From: Azospirillum sp. OGB3 | Lineage (GTDB): Bacteria; Pseudomonadota; Alphaproteobacteria; Azospirillales; Azospirillaceae | Assembly: GCF_014192915.1 (NCBI RefSeq) | Contig: NZ_JACHYN010000003.1 | Span: forward strand, 248,001 to 312,000 | DNA length: 64,000 nucleotides | Direction of reading: 5' to 3' | The notes under the pieces: generated by a model | Told to the model about the DNA's origin: nothing | Database searches by the model: none | Seen by the model: the letters and a program-made list of their open reading frames with translations, nothing else | Made by a program: the position numbers and the translations under genes | In this document: positions 37,429 to 47,990 of the stretch, one piece after another | How the letters are laid out: every line of letters starts with the position of its first letter | Numbering within the stretch: position 1 is the first letter of the stretch

Positions 37429-38124
37429 ATGATCGGTAGGGTCGTCGCTGTTCTTTTGGCGGTGTTTCTGGTGTCAGCCTGCCAATCCTCTGTAAAACAT
37501 GTCGAAACGATCAAGCGACCGGGAAACAGCACCCGGATCGTGCTGATGCCATTGGACGTGGAACTCAGCGAACTGTCGGCCGCCGGAATGAAGGAACCGA
37601 AGGCCGAATGGACCGAGGCGGCGCGCCGTCATCTGACCGTAGCGTTCGACGAACAACAGGCGGATCTGGGCCTGAGCATCGCCGCCTTCGACGAGAGCAA
37701 GGCCAAGCCGGAGGTTGTGGACACTCTGCACCAGTTGCAGCGGCTGCATGAGAAGGTCGGCACGTCGGCCATGATCCACCATTTCTTCGACGTCAAAAAA
37801 CTGCCGGCCAAGCACGGCAAGTTCGACTGGACCCTGGGGACTGACGCCAGAACGCTGAAGGAGGCTACCGGGGGCGACTATGCGCTGTTCGTCTGGGTGC
37901 GTGACAGCTACGCGAGCGGGGGCCGGGTCGCGCTGATGGTCGCGGCGGCGGTCCTGGGCGTCGGGGTGCAAGGCGGTACGCAGGTCGGCTTCGCATCGCT
38001 GGTCGATCTCGAAACCGGGGACATCGTCTGGTTCAACCGGCTGATGCGGGGCGCTGGCGACCTGCGCACGGTGGAGCCGGCGCGCGAAACAGCCAAGGTG
38101 CTGCTGGCGGATTTTCCGAAATGA
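37429..38124 (+). CDS. Lipoprotein of unknown function, first gene of M48 operon
   Basis: 231 residues from MIGRVVAVLLAVFLVSAC, a lipoprotein signal with Cys18. The mature part starts with a basic linker (QSSVKHVETIKRPGNSTRIV) and has an ATPase-like beta start (VLMPLDVELSEL), but no catalytic motif. A hydrophobic, Gly-rich segment near residues 164-184 (GGRVALMVAAAVLGVGVQGG) is unusual for a periplasmic protein. The C-terminal SLVDLETGDIVWFNRLMRG is typical of GNA1162/CsgG-like curli or efflux lipoproteins. The stop overlaps the ATG of the M48 gene by four bases, so the two are coupled. Confidence 0.8.
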   Translation: MIGRVVAVLLAVFLVSACQSSVKHVETIKRPGNSTRIVLMPLDVELSELSAAGMKEPKAEWTEAARRHLTVAFDEQQADLGLSIAAFDESKAKPEVVDTLHQLQRLHEKVGTSAMIHHFFDVKKLPAKHGKFDWTLGTDARTLKEATGGDYALFVWVRDSYASGGRVALMVAAAVLGVGVQGGTQVGFASLVDLETGDIVWFNRLMRGAGDLRTVEPARETAKVLLADFPK

Positions 38125-39329
38125 CCGCAGTGCATCGCCACGCGGTGCATCGCCCGACACTGCATCGCCGAAGCCTTCTGGCCGGCTGCGGTTGTTGCGC
38201 GGCGCTGGCGCTGACCGGCTGCACGACCACAGGGACCGGGGAGGGCATCGCCGCGCCCGGCTACCGGCCGGCCGCGGCGACGGACGAAGGCGGCTTGTGG
38301 CAGGTGATGGATCGGACGGAGAGCGAACTGAAGCGTTCCCGAGCCCTCGTGCGCGACGAGGCCGTGAACACCTATCTGCGCGATATCGTCTTCCGCATGA
38401 CCGCGGACCACTGCGCCGACATCCGGGTCTATGTCGTGCGCACCCCGGTGTTCAACGCGTCGATGGCGCCGAACGGGATGATGCAGGTCTATTCCGGCCT
38501 GCTTCTGCGCACCCGCAACGAGGCGCAACTGGCCGCCGTTCTGGGGCACGAGATTGGGCATTACCTGAGAAAGCATTCGTTGCAGAGATGGCGCGACGCG
38601 CGGGCCAAGGCGGATTTCGGGGCGTTCCTGAGCCTCGGCCTGGCCCTGGCCGGCATCCCCGCGGTGGGAAGCCTGACCCAGATGGCTCTGCTCGCCAGCG
38701 TATTCTCCTACTCCCGCGACCAGGAACGGGAGGCCGACGATATCGGCATCCAGCTCATGGCAAAGGCTGGTTATGCTCCGGGGGAAGCCGCCCGCGTCTG
38801 GGAACAATTGGTCGCCGAGAAGAAAGCGATGGCGGAGGAGGCCGAGCGCAACGTCTTCTTCGCGTCGCACCCGGAGCCGGAGGAGCGCCAAGCGATCCTG
38901 AAGGCGAAGGCGACCGGCTTGGCCCAGCCGGACCAGACCGACGGGGCCGAGGCTTACCGCAGAAACTTGCGGGGTTTGCGCCGGACGCTGTTCGAGGATG
39001 AATTGCGGATGCGCCAGTTCCAGCGGACGCTGGTTCTTCTCGATCAGCTCTGTTCCGACATCCCGCCCGACGCGGACATCATGCATTTTTACGGTGAGGT
39101 CCACCGTCTCCGCGCCGAGAACGGCGACCTGGGCCGCGCACGGGGATGGTACGAGCGGTCGGTTGCCATCCCGGACGCCCCGCCCGAAGCCTGGCGCGGT
39201 CTCGGCCTCGTCCTGCGCCAGCAGGGGGAAAGGGGACCGTCGGCTGAAGCCTTCCAGCGTTATCTGTCGCTCGTCCCGCGGGCGACGGACCGCGACCTGA
39301 TTCAAAGCTACATCGCCCTGGGGAGTTGA
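38121..39329 (+). CDS. M48-family zinc metallopeptidase lipoprotein with TPR-like tail
   Basis: 402 residues. The N-terminus has a twin-Arg-like RRSLLAG stretch and a lipobox LALTGC (Cys at about residue 34). The peptidase domain carries HEIGHYLRKHSL (zinc HExxH, about residue 144) and the downstream Glu in SYSRDQEREADDIGIQLM. The C-terminal 120 residues (RTLVLLDQLCSDIPPDADIM, then GRARGWYERSVAIPDAPPEAW) look like TPR repeats. This layout is like BepA/LoiP-type periplasmic proteases that assist outer-membrane assembly. It lies between two lipoprotein genes in one operon. Confidence 0.9.
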   Translation: MTAVHRHAVHRPTLHRRSLLAGCGCCAALALTGCTTTGTGEGIAAPGYRPAAATDEGGLWQVMDRTESELKRSRALVRDEAVNTYLRDIVFRMTADHCADIRVYVVRTPVFNASMAPNGMMQVYSGLLLRTRNEAQLAAVLGHEIGHYLRKHSLQRWRDARAKADFGAFLSLGLALAGIPAVGSLTQMALLASVFSYSRDQEREADDIGIQLMAKAGYAPGEAARVWEQLVAEKKAMAEEAERNVFFASHPEPEERQAILKAKATGLAQPDQTDGAEAYRRNLRGLRRTLFEDELRMRQFQRTLVLLDQLCSDIPPDADIMHFYGEVHRLRAENGDLGRARGWYERSVAIPDAPPEAWRGLGLVLRQQGERGPSAEAFQRYLSLVPRATDRDLIQSYIALGS

Positions 39330-39333
39330 ACCG

Positions 39334-39939
39334 ATGCCGCAGTTTGCAATTCGCACCCTGGCCGTGCTGTGCGCCTTGGTGGCGCTGTCCGGCTGCGTGC
39401 ACTACGCGCTTGTCCCGTCCACGGAAAAGGTGACCGTCCGCAGCGGCATGACCATCGAACCGGGCATCGAATGGAACCGGATCACGGCTCTGGGGGCGGC
39501 GGATACGGGAAACCTGGATTTCTGGACGGTCGATGGCGAACAGCTGGATCTGCTGATCCTCGCCGCGGGGATCGAGGATGGAAAACCCCTGTTCAACATC
39601 GCCGCAAGCAACGAAAAACCTCCGGCCTACCGGTCAGGGATGCCAAACGAGGAGCTGAGCAGTCTGTTCGAATCAGCCTTCACCAAGGCTTTCACGGCCA
39701 AGGTCTTCACGGTCCGCTCGCTGAAGCCTCAGACGGTGTCCGGGGGCGAGGGCATTCGCCTCGATTTCTCCTTCTCAGGAGAGGATGAGCTGGATCGTGA
39801 CGGTGTCGCCGTCCTGATTCAGAAGAATGGCAAGCTGTACATGATCGCCCACCAAGGGGCGAGGCTGCACTACCGCCCGAAATACGCCCCGGAGGTGGAC
39901 CGCATCATCGCGTCGATGCGCATCATCGACAAAGCGTAA
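39334..39939 (+). CDS. Lipoprotein of unknown function, third gene of M48 operon
   Basis: 201 residues with a lipoprotein signal (TLAVLCALVALSGC, Cys at about residue 21). The mature sequence is beta-rich, for example VTVRSGMTIEPGIEWNRI and GEGIRLDFSFSGEDELDRDG. The end KYAPEVDRIIASMRIIDKA resembles the C-terminal helix of small PsbP/Mog1- or DUF1795-like proteins. Only four bases separate it from the protease stop, so it is co-transcribed and may be a substrate, adaptor or chaperone of the protease. No family can be assigned with certainty. Confidence 0.78.
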   Translation: MPQFAIRTLAVLCALVALSGCVHYALVPSTEKVTVRSGMTIEPGIEWNRITALGAADTGNLDFWTVDGEQLDLLILAAGIEDGKPLFNIAASNEKPPAYRSGMPNEELSSLFESAFTKAFTAKVFTVRSLKPQTVSGGEGIRLDFSFSGEDELDRDGVAVLIQKNGKLYMIAHQGARLHYRPKYAPEVDRIIASMRIIDKA

Positions 39940-39972
39940 CCGGGGCGTTCCGACGGATGCCAAGTGCTCGTC

Positions 39973-40000
39973 GCCTCTCCCGCTGGGAAGCGGGAGAGGC
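39973..40000. terminator. Bidirectional hairpin between lipoprotein operon and suf operon
   Basis: A 12-bp stem (GCCTCTCCCGCT / AGCGGGAGAGGC) with a GGGA loop lies between the convergent stops at 39939 and 40008. It belongs to the same CCCTCTCCCG repeat type seen at 13412-13553. Confidence 0.7.
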
Positions 40001-40007
40001 GGGGGCG

Positions 40008-40364
40008 TCAAACGTGGAAGCTCTCGCCGCAGCCGCAGCGGCCCTTCTCGTTCGGGTTCTTGAAGACGAAGCCGGTCTGGAACTTGTCGTCGACGTAGTC
40101 CATCTCGCTGCCGATCAGGAACATCACGGCGGCGGGATCGATCAGGACGGTGACGCCCTTGTCCTCCACCACCTCGTCGAACTTCATCTTTTCCTTGGCG
40201 TACTGCACGTCGTAGCTGAGGCCGGAGCAGCCCTTCGCCTTCACGCCGATGCGCAGGCCGATGTAGTCGTCGGTCGCCTTGGACATCAGCATCCGCACGC
40301 GCTCCGCGGCGGCGTCGGTGATGGAAAGGGCCTTGGGGAGAGAAGCCGTAGAAGCCGTGGCCAT
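40008..40364 (-). CDS. sufA: A-type iron-sulfur carrier protein
   Basis: 118 residues of the HesB/IscA/SufA family. The three conserved cysteines are in GVKAKGCSGLSYDV and the C-terminal GRCGCGESF. Such proteins receive Fe-S clusters from SufBCD and hand them to apo-enzymes. It is the last gene of the suf operon, 16 bases after the SufT-like gene. SufA is chosen over IscA or ErpA from this context. Confidence 0.93.
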   Translation of the reverse strand: MATASTASLPKALSITDAAAERVRMLMSKATDDYIGLRIGVKAKGCSGLSYDVQYAKEKMKFDEVVEDKGVTVLIDPAAVMFLIGSEMDYVDDKFQTGFVFKNPNEKGRCGCGESFHV

Positions 40365-40380
40365 GGGGATCTTCGCCTCC

Positions 40381-40788
40381 TTAAAACATGTCCAGTTGGA
40401 CCCGTGCGACCTCGGACATCATGTCCTGGCGCCAGGGCGGTTCCCAAACCAGTTCCACCTTGCATGTGGTGACGTCCTCAACGGACTCAACCGCCTGCTG
40501 CACCTGCATCGGCAGTTCGCCGGCCACCGGACACATCGGGCTGGTCAGGGTCATGTCGATCTCGACCTCGTTGTTCGGGCCGATATCGACGCGGTAGATC
40601 AGCCCCAGCTCCCAGATGTCCACGGGGATTTCCGGGTCGTAGCAGCTCTTCAGCGCCGAGATCACCGCCTCGCTCAGCGCGGCGCGCGGGTCGTAGGCGG
40701 CCTTGGCCGCGGCCATGTCCGCTTCGGTCTGGTTCATCGGCCTGGCCTCCGCGGCGTCGGCTTCCTTGGAGATCGCGTCATCGGGCAT
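40381..40788 (-). CDS. sufT: SufT-like MIP18/DUF59 Fe-S assembly protein
   Basis: 135 residues. The DUF59 core (EAVISALKSCYDPEIPVDIW, then GLIYRVDIG, then DMTLTSPMCPVAGELP) with its conserved Cys and the C-terminal LVWEPPWRQDMMSEVAR are typical of SUF-associated proteins (SufT) that aid Fe-S maturation. The first 17 residues are variable. A start at 40737 (MNQTEADMAAAK) has a better ribosome site (GGAGG, nine bases) and would give 118 residues. It lies 23 bases after sufU. Confidence 0.92.
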   Translation of the reverse strand: MPDDAISKEADAAEARPMNQTEADMAAAKAAYDPRAALSEAVISALKSCYDPEIPVDIWELGLIYRVDIGPNNEVEIDMTLTSPMCPVAGELPMQVQQAVESVEDVTTCKVELVWEPPWRQDMMSEVARVQLDMF

Positions 40789-40811
40789 CGCGTTTCACCG
40801 TTTCCTGCAAC

Positions 40812-41279
40812 TTACTCGCTGCTCGCCTTGTCCTCGCCTTCGATGGCCGCGTTCATCGCGTGCCAGGCGAGGGTGGCGCATTTCACGCGCACCGGGAACT
40901 GACGGACGCCGGACAGCACCATCAGCCGTTCCATGGCGTCCTCGTCCACCGGGCCGTGGTCGCCATGCTCGTGGTCGTCCTTGGTGCAGAGGTCATGGAA
41001 GGTCTCGAACAGGGCCTTGGCCTCCGCCTCGGTCTTGCCCTTGACCACCTCGGTCATCATGGACGCGCTGGCGGTGGAGATGGCGCAGCCGCGGCCCTGG
41101 AAGGCCACGTCCTCCACCACCCCGTCCTTCAGCTTCAGATAGACCATGAAGCGGTCGCCGCACATGGGGTTCTCGCCCTTGGCCTCCCGGTTGGCATCGT
41201 CGGGATGCCGGAAGTTCCGGGGGTTCTTACCGTGGTCCAGGATCACCTCCTGGTACAGCTCGCGCAGTTCGTCCATCAT
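40812..41279 (-). CDS. sufU: SufU-like Fe-S scaffold/sulfurtransferase with His-rich insertion
   Basis: 155 residues. It has NifU/IscU-like cysteines in NPMCGDRFMVYLK, FQGRGCAISTASASMM and VRVKCATLAWHAM, arranged as in SufU proteins, which accept persulfide sulfur from SufS. A linker not seen in typical relatives, DLCTKDDHEHGDHGPVDEDA, adds one Cys and three His between the second and third motifs. The ATG overlaps the sufS stop by four bases, so translation is coupled to the desulfurase. Confidence 0.92.
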   Translation of the reverse strand: MMDELRELYQEVILDHGKNPRNFRHPDDANREAKGENPMCGDRFMVYLKLKDGVVEDVAFQGRGCAISTASASMMTEVVKGKTEAEAKALFETFHDLCTKDDHEHGDHGPVDEDAMERLMVLSGVRQFPVRVKCATLAWHAMNAAIEGEDKASSE

Positions 41280-42547
41280 GCTCCGAAGAACTCCTTCACC
41301 GCGATCACCGATTCGACCAGAGCGTCGGCCTCCGCCCGCGTGTTGTAAAGGGCGAAGCTGGCCCGCGCCGTGGCGCCGACGCCGAAACGATCCATCAGCG
41401 GTTCCGCGCAGTGGCGGCCGACCCGCACGGCGACGCCGTACTGGTCCACGATGGTGCCGAGGTCGTGCGGGTGCACGCCCTCCAGCGTGAAGGAGATGAT
41501 CGGACCCTTGCCCGGCGCGGTGCCGTAGACGCGCAGGCCGTCGATCTGGGAAAGCTGCTGCGTGGCGTACTGGAGCAGGTCGTGCTCGTGTGCCGCGATG
41601 GCCTCGCGGCCCAGCTTTTCCATGTAATCCAGCGCCACGCCCAGCCCGATGACCTCGGTGATGGCCGGGGTGCCGGCCTCGAAGCGGGCCGGCGGGGCCT
41701 TGAAGGTGGTGCCTTCGAAGCTGACGCTCTCGATCATGTCGCCGCCGCCCTGGAAGGGAGGCATCTTCTTCAGCAGATCGTACTTGCCGTACAGCACGCC
41801 GGTCCCGGTCGGGCCGTACAGCTTGTGGCCGGTCATGATGTAGAAGTCGGCGTCGATGTCCTGGACGTCCACCACGCCGTGCACGGCGGCCTGGCTGCCG
41901 TCGAACAGCACCGGCACGCCGCGCTCGTGCGCCATGCGGGCGATGATCTTGGCCGGCGTCACCGTGCCCAGCACGTTGGAGCAGTGGGTCATCGCCACCA
42001 GCTTCGTGCGGTCGGACAGCAGATCCTCGAAGGCGTTCAGGTCCAGCACGCCGTGCTCGTCCACCGGGACGACGCGGATGCGGATGCCCTTGTCCATCTG
42101 GAGGAGCTGCCACGGCACGATGTTGGCGTGGTGCTCCATGACCGAGAGGATGATCTCGTCCCCCTCCGACAGGAAGGTCCGGCCATAGCTGTGGGCGACG
42201 AGGTTGAACGCCTCGGTCGCGCTGCGGGTGAAGACGATGTTGCGCTCCGACGGGGCGTTCAGGAAGCGGGCGACCTTGCGGCGGGCCTCCTCGAACTGGT
42301 CGGTCGCGGTCTGCGACAGGAAATGGACGCCCCGGTGGATGTTGGAATAATCCTCCTCTAGGAAGCGGGTCATGGCGTCGATGACCTGCCGCGGCTTCTG
42401 CGCGGAGGCGGCGCTGTCGAGATAGACGAGCGGCTTGCCGGGCTTGCCCTTCCGCTCGTGCACGCTGCGCGACAGGATGGGGAAGTCGGCGCGGACGCGC
42501 TCGACATCGAAAGCGGCGGAGGCGGGGAGGGTGATCTGGGTGTCCAT
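41276..42547 (-). CDS. sufS: Cysteine desulfurase SufS
   Basis: A 423-residue class V aminotransferase-fold, PLP-dependent enzyme releasing sulfur from cysteine as a persulfide. The PLP lysine is in FYIMTGHKLYGPTGTGVLYG (about residue 233), and the catalytic Cys loop is VRVGRHCAEPLMDRFGV (about residue 377), the group II (SufS) form. The N-terminal YLDSAASAQKPRQVIDAM is typical. It lies 14 bases after sufD in the operon. Confidence 0.96.
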   Translation of the reverse strand: MDTQITLPASAAFDVERVRADFPILSRSVHERKGKPGKPLVYLDSAASAQKPRQVIDAMTRFLEEDYSNIHRGVHFLSQTATDQFEEARRKVARFLNAPSERNIVFTRSATEAFNLVAHSYGRTFLSEGDEIILSVMEHHANIVPWQLLQMDKGIRIRVVPVDEHGVLDLNAFEDLLSDRTKLVAMTHCSNVLGTVTPAKIIARMAHERGVPVLFDGSQAAVHGVVDVQDIDADFYIMTGHKLYGPTGTGVLYGKYDLLKKMPPFQGGGDMIESVSFEGTTFKAPPARFEAGTPAITEVIGLGVALDYMEKLGREAIAAHEHDLLQYATQQLSQIDGLRVYGTAPGKGPIISFTLEGVHPHDLGTIVDQYGVAVRVGRHCAEPLMDRFGVGATARASFALYNTRAEADALVESVIAVKEFFGA

Positions 42548-42561
42548 GTCCGGGTCCCTCC

Positions 42562-43917
42562 TCAGCGCGCGTTCTGCCAGTTGGCGACGTAGCTCTGGAA
42601 GGCGTCACGGACGCTCTCCTCGGCGATCTCCTCCAGCGCCTCGGACAGGAAGGCGCCGATCAGCAGGCCGCGCGCCGTGTCCTTGTCGATGCCGCGGGCG
42701 CGCAGGTAGAAGAGCTGGTCGTCGTCCAGCTCGCCCACCGTGGCGCCGTGGCTGCACTTCACGTCGTCGGCGTAGATCTCCAGCTCCGGCTTCGCGTCGA
42801 TCTCCGCGGTGTCGGAAAGCAGGAGCGCGCGGTTCTGCTGGTAGCCGTCGGTCTTCTGCGCGTCGGGGCGGACGATGATCTTGCCCTGGAAGACGGCGCG
42901 GGCCTGGTCGTCGATCACGCCCTTGTAGACCTCGCGGCTGGTGCAGCAGGGCTTGGCGTGATCGATGAAGGTCGTGGTGTCGACATGCTGGCCGCCGCGC
43001 ACCATGTAGGCGCCGCTGACATGCGTGTCGCCCTCCTCGCCGTCGAGGACGCTGTTCACCTCGTTGCGCGAAAGCTTGGCGCCGATGGTCAGGATGAAGT
43101 TGTCGTATATGCCCTTGCCGGCCACCTTCGCCGCGGTGTGCGACAGGTGGAAGGACTCCGTGTGCTCGCGCTGGACCTTGTAGTGGTGGACCGACGCGCC
43201 GGCGCCGACGAAGACCTCGGTCACGCCGTTCGACAGGGTGGTGCAGGAGCCCAGGCCCACGTGATGCTCGACGATCACGGCGCGGGAGTCCGCCTCCGCG
43301 ACGATCAGGCCGCGCGGGTGGAAGGCGGTGGGCTGCGCCTCGGAGCCGACGGACACGAAGACCAGCTCGATGGTCTCGTCCACCGTGACGCCGCGCGGCA
43401 CATGCAGGACCGGGCCGTCCGCCAGGAAGGCGGTGTTCAGCGCGACCAGGGGCTGATCGTCCGGTGCGGCGATGCGGCCCAGATGCCCGGCGACCAGATC
43501 GGGGTTGCGCGCCAGGACGTCGGCGAGGTTCAGCAGCTCGACCCCCGTCGGGAGGCCGGCGGTGGAGGACAGCTCCGCCCGGAAACGTCCGTCCACGAAG
43601 ACCAGACGCGGGCCGGTCGTACCGTCCGCGCGGACCGTCGGCAGCACGTCGAAGCGAACGGCTTCGCCGGCGTCCGCGGCCGGCTGGAAGGCCAGCTTGT
43701 CGAGCGCGCGCAGGTTGGTGTAGCGCCAGGACTCGTTCTTGACGGTCGGCAGGCCGAGTTCCGCGAAGCGGGCGCCGCCCTGGTCGCGCAGCCCGTCCAG
43801 CCACGACAGGCCGCCGCCGGGCAGGCCGCCCTTCACGCGGTCGAGCTGCTCCAGGAAGGGCGTGGCCGCCGCCGGGTCGTAACCCCGCGGCGCCTTGGTG
43901 AGGGTCGTCGTCGCCAT
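42562..43917 (-). CDS. sufD: Fe-S cluster assembly protein SufD
   Basis: 451 residues. A beta-helix scaffold partner of SufB and SufC. Signature segments are ESWRYTNLRALDKLAF near the N-terminus, KGIYDNFILTIGAKLSRNEV, KVIIRPD-like GKIIVRPDAQKTDGYQQNRA and the metal-binding KCSHGATVGELDDDQLFYLR near the C-terminus. Only two bases separate it from sufC. The length is normal. Confidence 0.95.
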   Translation of the reverse strand: MATTTLTKAPRGYDPAAATPFLEQLDRVKGGLPGGGLSWLDGLRDQGGARFAELGLPTVKNESWRYTNLRALDKLAFQPAADAGEAVRFDVLPTVRADGTTGPRLVFVDGRFRAELSSTAGLPTGVELLNLADVLARNPDLVAGHLGRIAAPDDQPLVALNTAFLADGPVLHVPRGVTVDETIELVFVSVGSEAQPTAFHPRGLIVAEADSRAVIVEHHVGLGSCTTLSNGVTEVFVGAGASVHHYKVQREHTESFHLSHTAAKVAGKGIYDNFILTIGAKLSRNEVNSVLDGEEGDTHVSGAYMVRGGQHVDTTTFIDHAKPCCTSREVYKGVIDDQARAVFQGKIIVRPDAQKTDGYQQNRALLLSDTAEIDAKPELEIYADDVKCSHGATVGELDDDQLFYLRARGIDKDTARGLLIGAFLSEALEEIAEESVRDAFQSYVANWQNAR

Positions 43918-43919
43918 GG

Positions 43920-44672
<753 letters not shown>

Positions 44673-44704
44673 CGTTTCTTCTTCCTTCGCGATACGGTGG
44701 GCGG

Positions 44705-46192
<1,488 letters not shown>

Positions 46193-46240
46193 GCTTGTCT
46201 CTCGTTCCCTGAAAGCGTTTCCGATGAAGGCGCCGAAACG

Positions 46241-46723
46241 TCAGACGGCGGCGCGCCGTGCCGGACCTGGGCCGGCTCCAATGCTGTCGAGCGGGCCGGG
46301 TGGGCCCTCCGCCCAGGCGGGCGGTCCCATCATGTCGGCCAGCGTCACCTGTTCGAGCGCGCCGCGGATGGCGCTGTTGACCTTCTCCCAGCCGCCGCGC
46401 ATCGGGCAAAGGCGCTGCACGCCGCACTGGCTGTCGCCGCCCTCCACGCAGGCGGTGAGCGCGATCGGGCCGTCGAGCGCCGTGATGATCTCGGCGATAG
46501 AGATTGCATCGGCGGCGCGGCTGAGCGCATAACCACCGGCGGCGCCGCGGTGCGAGGTCGTGAGGCCCGCCGGGGTCAGCGTCTTCATGAGCTTGGCGAC
46601 CGTGGGGGAGGGCACGCCCGTGCGCTCCGCCAGATGGGAGACGGTGTGAACCGTGCCCACATGGCGCGCCATTTCGCTCATCACGACGATGGCGTAGTCG
46701 GTCAGCTTGCTCAGCCGGATCAT
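46241..46723 (-). CDS. Rrf2 family SUF regulator (IscR/SufR-like)
   Basis: 160 residues. The Rrf2 winged HTH (RLSKLTDYAIVVMSEMARH, then TGVPSPTVAKLMKTLTPAGL, then SHRGAAGGYALSR) is followed by three cysteines (TACVEGGDSQCGVQRLC) at the positions that hold a 2Fe-2S cluster in IscR. The last 30 residues are Pro/Gly/Ala-rich. It heads the suf operon and probably represses or activates it according to cluster status. A palindromic operator and a promoter lie directly upstream. Annotated elsewhere as SUF system Fe-S cluster assembly regulator. Confidence 0.93.
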   Translation of the reverse strand: MIRLSKLTDYAIVVMSEMARHVGTVHTVSHLAERTGVPSPTVAKLMKTLTPAGLTTSHRGAAGGYALSRAADAISIAEIITALDGPIALTACVEGGDSQCGVQRLCPMRGGWEKVNSAIRGALEQVTLADMMGPPAWAEGPPGPLDSIGAGPGPARRAAV

Positions 46724-46736
46724 GACCACCCCGATA

Positions 46737-46755
46737 CAGGACTAAATTGGTCCTG
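46737..46755 (-). promoter_or_regulatory. Rrf2-family operator of suf operon
   Basis: A 19-base palindrome CAGGAC-N7-GTCCTG (CAGGACTAAATTGGTCCTG on the plus strand) sits immediately downstream of the -10 box of the suf promoter, 14 bases before the regulator start codon. Binding there would cover the transcription start. A further half-site (GGTCCT) lies in the promoter spacer. Confidence 0.72.
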
Positions 46756-46785
46756 ATTAAGTGGCCATCATAGGACCTTTGTCAA
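46756..46785 (-). promoter_or_regulatory. suf operon promoter
   Basis: On the minus strand, TTGACA, an 18-base spacer and CTTAAT. The perfect -35 hexamer in this GC-rich genome and its contact with the adjacent palindrome make this a convincing regulated promoter. Confidence 0.65.
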
Positions 46786-46922
46786 GCGGAACCGGAGCGG
46801 GATAACCGGGAAAAACACTCGGGTATAAGGATGGCAGGCCTGCGCCCGGCGCACGCTGCGGCGAACTGTCGCGGGTTGTCTCCACCCGCGGGAAACCCTG
46901 CGCCGCGGTCGGACAACGAAAA

Positions 46923-46954
46923 ACCGGCCCCGCGGTCGAGGCCGCAGGGCCGGT
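46923..46954 (-). terminator. Terminator after DUF3618 gene
   Basis: An ACCGGCCC / GGGCCGGT stem with a second inner stem (GCGG / CCGC). On the minus strand it ends in TTTTCG, 44-75 bases after the DUF3618 stop. Confidence 0.65.
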
Positions 46955-46997
46955 GCAGTCGGCGTGGAACCCGAAAGGAGCCGTGAGCAATGCCGGA

Positions 46998-47990
46998 TCA
47001 GCCCGGCTTGCGCACCTCTTCCCGCGCCGCGTCGCTGACCGCGCTCACCGCGTCGCCGACCTCTTCCTTGGCGGCTTCGACCGCCGCGCGGGCGGCGCGG
47101 GTACCGCGGTCCATGGCGTCGAGGGCCATTTCCTTGGCACGGTGCGTCGCTTCGTCGGCGTAGTCGCCGACCCAGCGGTCCTCATAGCGGGAGGAGGGGA
47201 TGCTGGCGCCCAGCGCAGCGCCCAGGGCCACGCCCATCATGCCCGCGACCATCGGATGATCGTCCACCATCTCCCAGAAGCGGCCGGTGGCGCTGTGCAG
47301 GCGGTCCGACGCCCGGAAGTGGCTGGCACCGCCCTGGTTGCCGCCGTGGTTGCCGATATGGCTGTCCACGCGGCTGCTCATGTCGCGGCGCATGCCCTGT
47401 GCCCGGTCCCGTGCGTGATCGGTCAGATCCTGCGCTCGGTCCCGCGCGTGGTCGGCCAAGCCGCGAACGCGGTCGCTGGCTTCGTCCACCGCGTCGTGCG
47501 CCCGTTCATAGACGTGACTGGCCGCATCCCGCACACTGTGGCCGGCGCTGTAGAAGGTGTCGCGGGCGTACTGCGCGGCGCTGCCGGCGCGGTCGCGAAC
47601 GTTGTGCATCGCGCCGCTGCGCGCGATGCGCCGGTCGTAACCCGAGGCGGTCAGGGCCAGCCAGCCCAGCCCGATGCCGATCATGGCAAGCGGGATCGGG
47701 TTGCTGCGCATGGTGTCGCCGACCGAGTGGGACCGCTGGCGGGTCTGGTTGCGGATCGGCTCGTAATAGCGGTCCTGGGCGCGTTCGCCGTAGCCGCCGG
47801 TCGTGGTGTGCATCCGGTTCATGGTTTGCTCCATCAGGTGACGGGGAGCGAGCCGCGCGGCCTTGCGTTTCAGGACCTGGATCGTGTCGCCGATCCGGGC
47901 CTGACGTTCGCGGATCTCCCTCTGCATCGCGTCGTAATCGTGGGGCGACCCGTGCCCCTTCTCTCCGCCGTTCATTGGTTCATCGCTCAT
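46998..47990 (-). CDS. DUF3618 membrane-associated protein
   Basis: 330 residues. The N-terminal helix AMQREIRERQARIGDTIQVL is the DUF3618 signature. A hydrophobic segment (NPIPLAMIGIGLGWLALTA, about residues 97-115) is followed by a long Arg/Asp/His-rich region with repeated apolipoprotein-like units such as VYERAHDAVDEASDRVRGLA and DHARDRAQD twice. A second short hydrophobic segment (MVAGMMGVALGAALGASIP) lies near residue 255. The gene is third in an operon, overlapping the previous stop by four bases. It may be a membrane-bound stress or envelope protein. The exact role is unknown. Confidence 0.82.
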   Translation of the reverse strand: MSDEPMNGGEKGHGSPHDYDAMQREIRERQARIGDTIQVLKRKAARLAPRHLMEQTMNRMHTTTGGYGERAQDRYYEPIRNQTRQRSHSVGDTMRSNPIPLAMIGIGLGWLALTASGYDRRIARSGAMHNVRDRAGSAAQYARDTFYSAGHSVRDAASHVYERAHDAVDEASDRVRGLADHARDRAQDLTDHARDRAQGMRRDMSSRVDSHIGNHGGNQGGASHFRASDRLHSATGRFWEMVDDHPMVAGMMGVALGAALGASIPSSRYEDRWVGDYADEATHRAKEMALDAMDRGTRAARAAVEAAKEEVGDAVSAVSDAAREEVRKPG

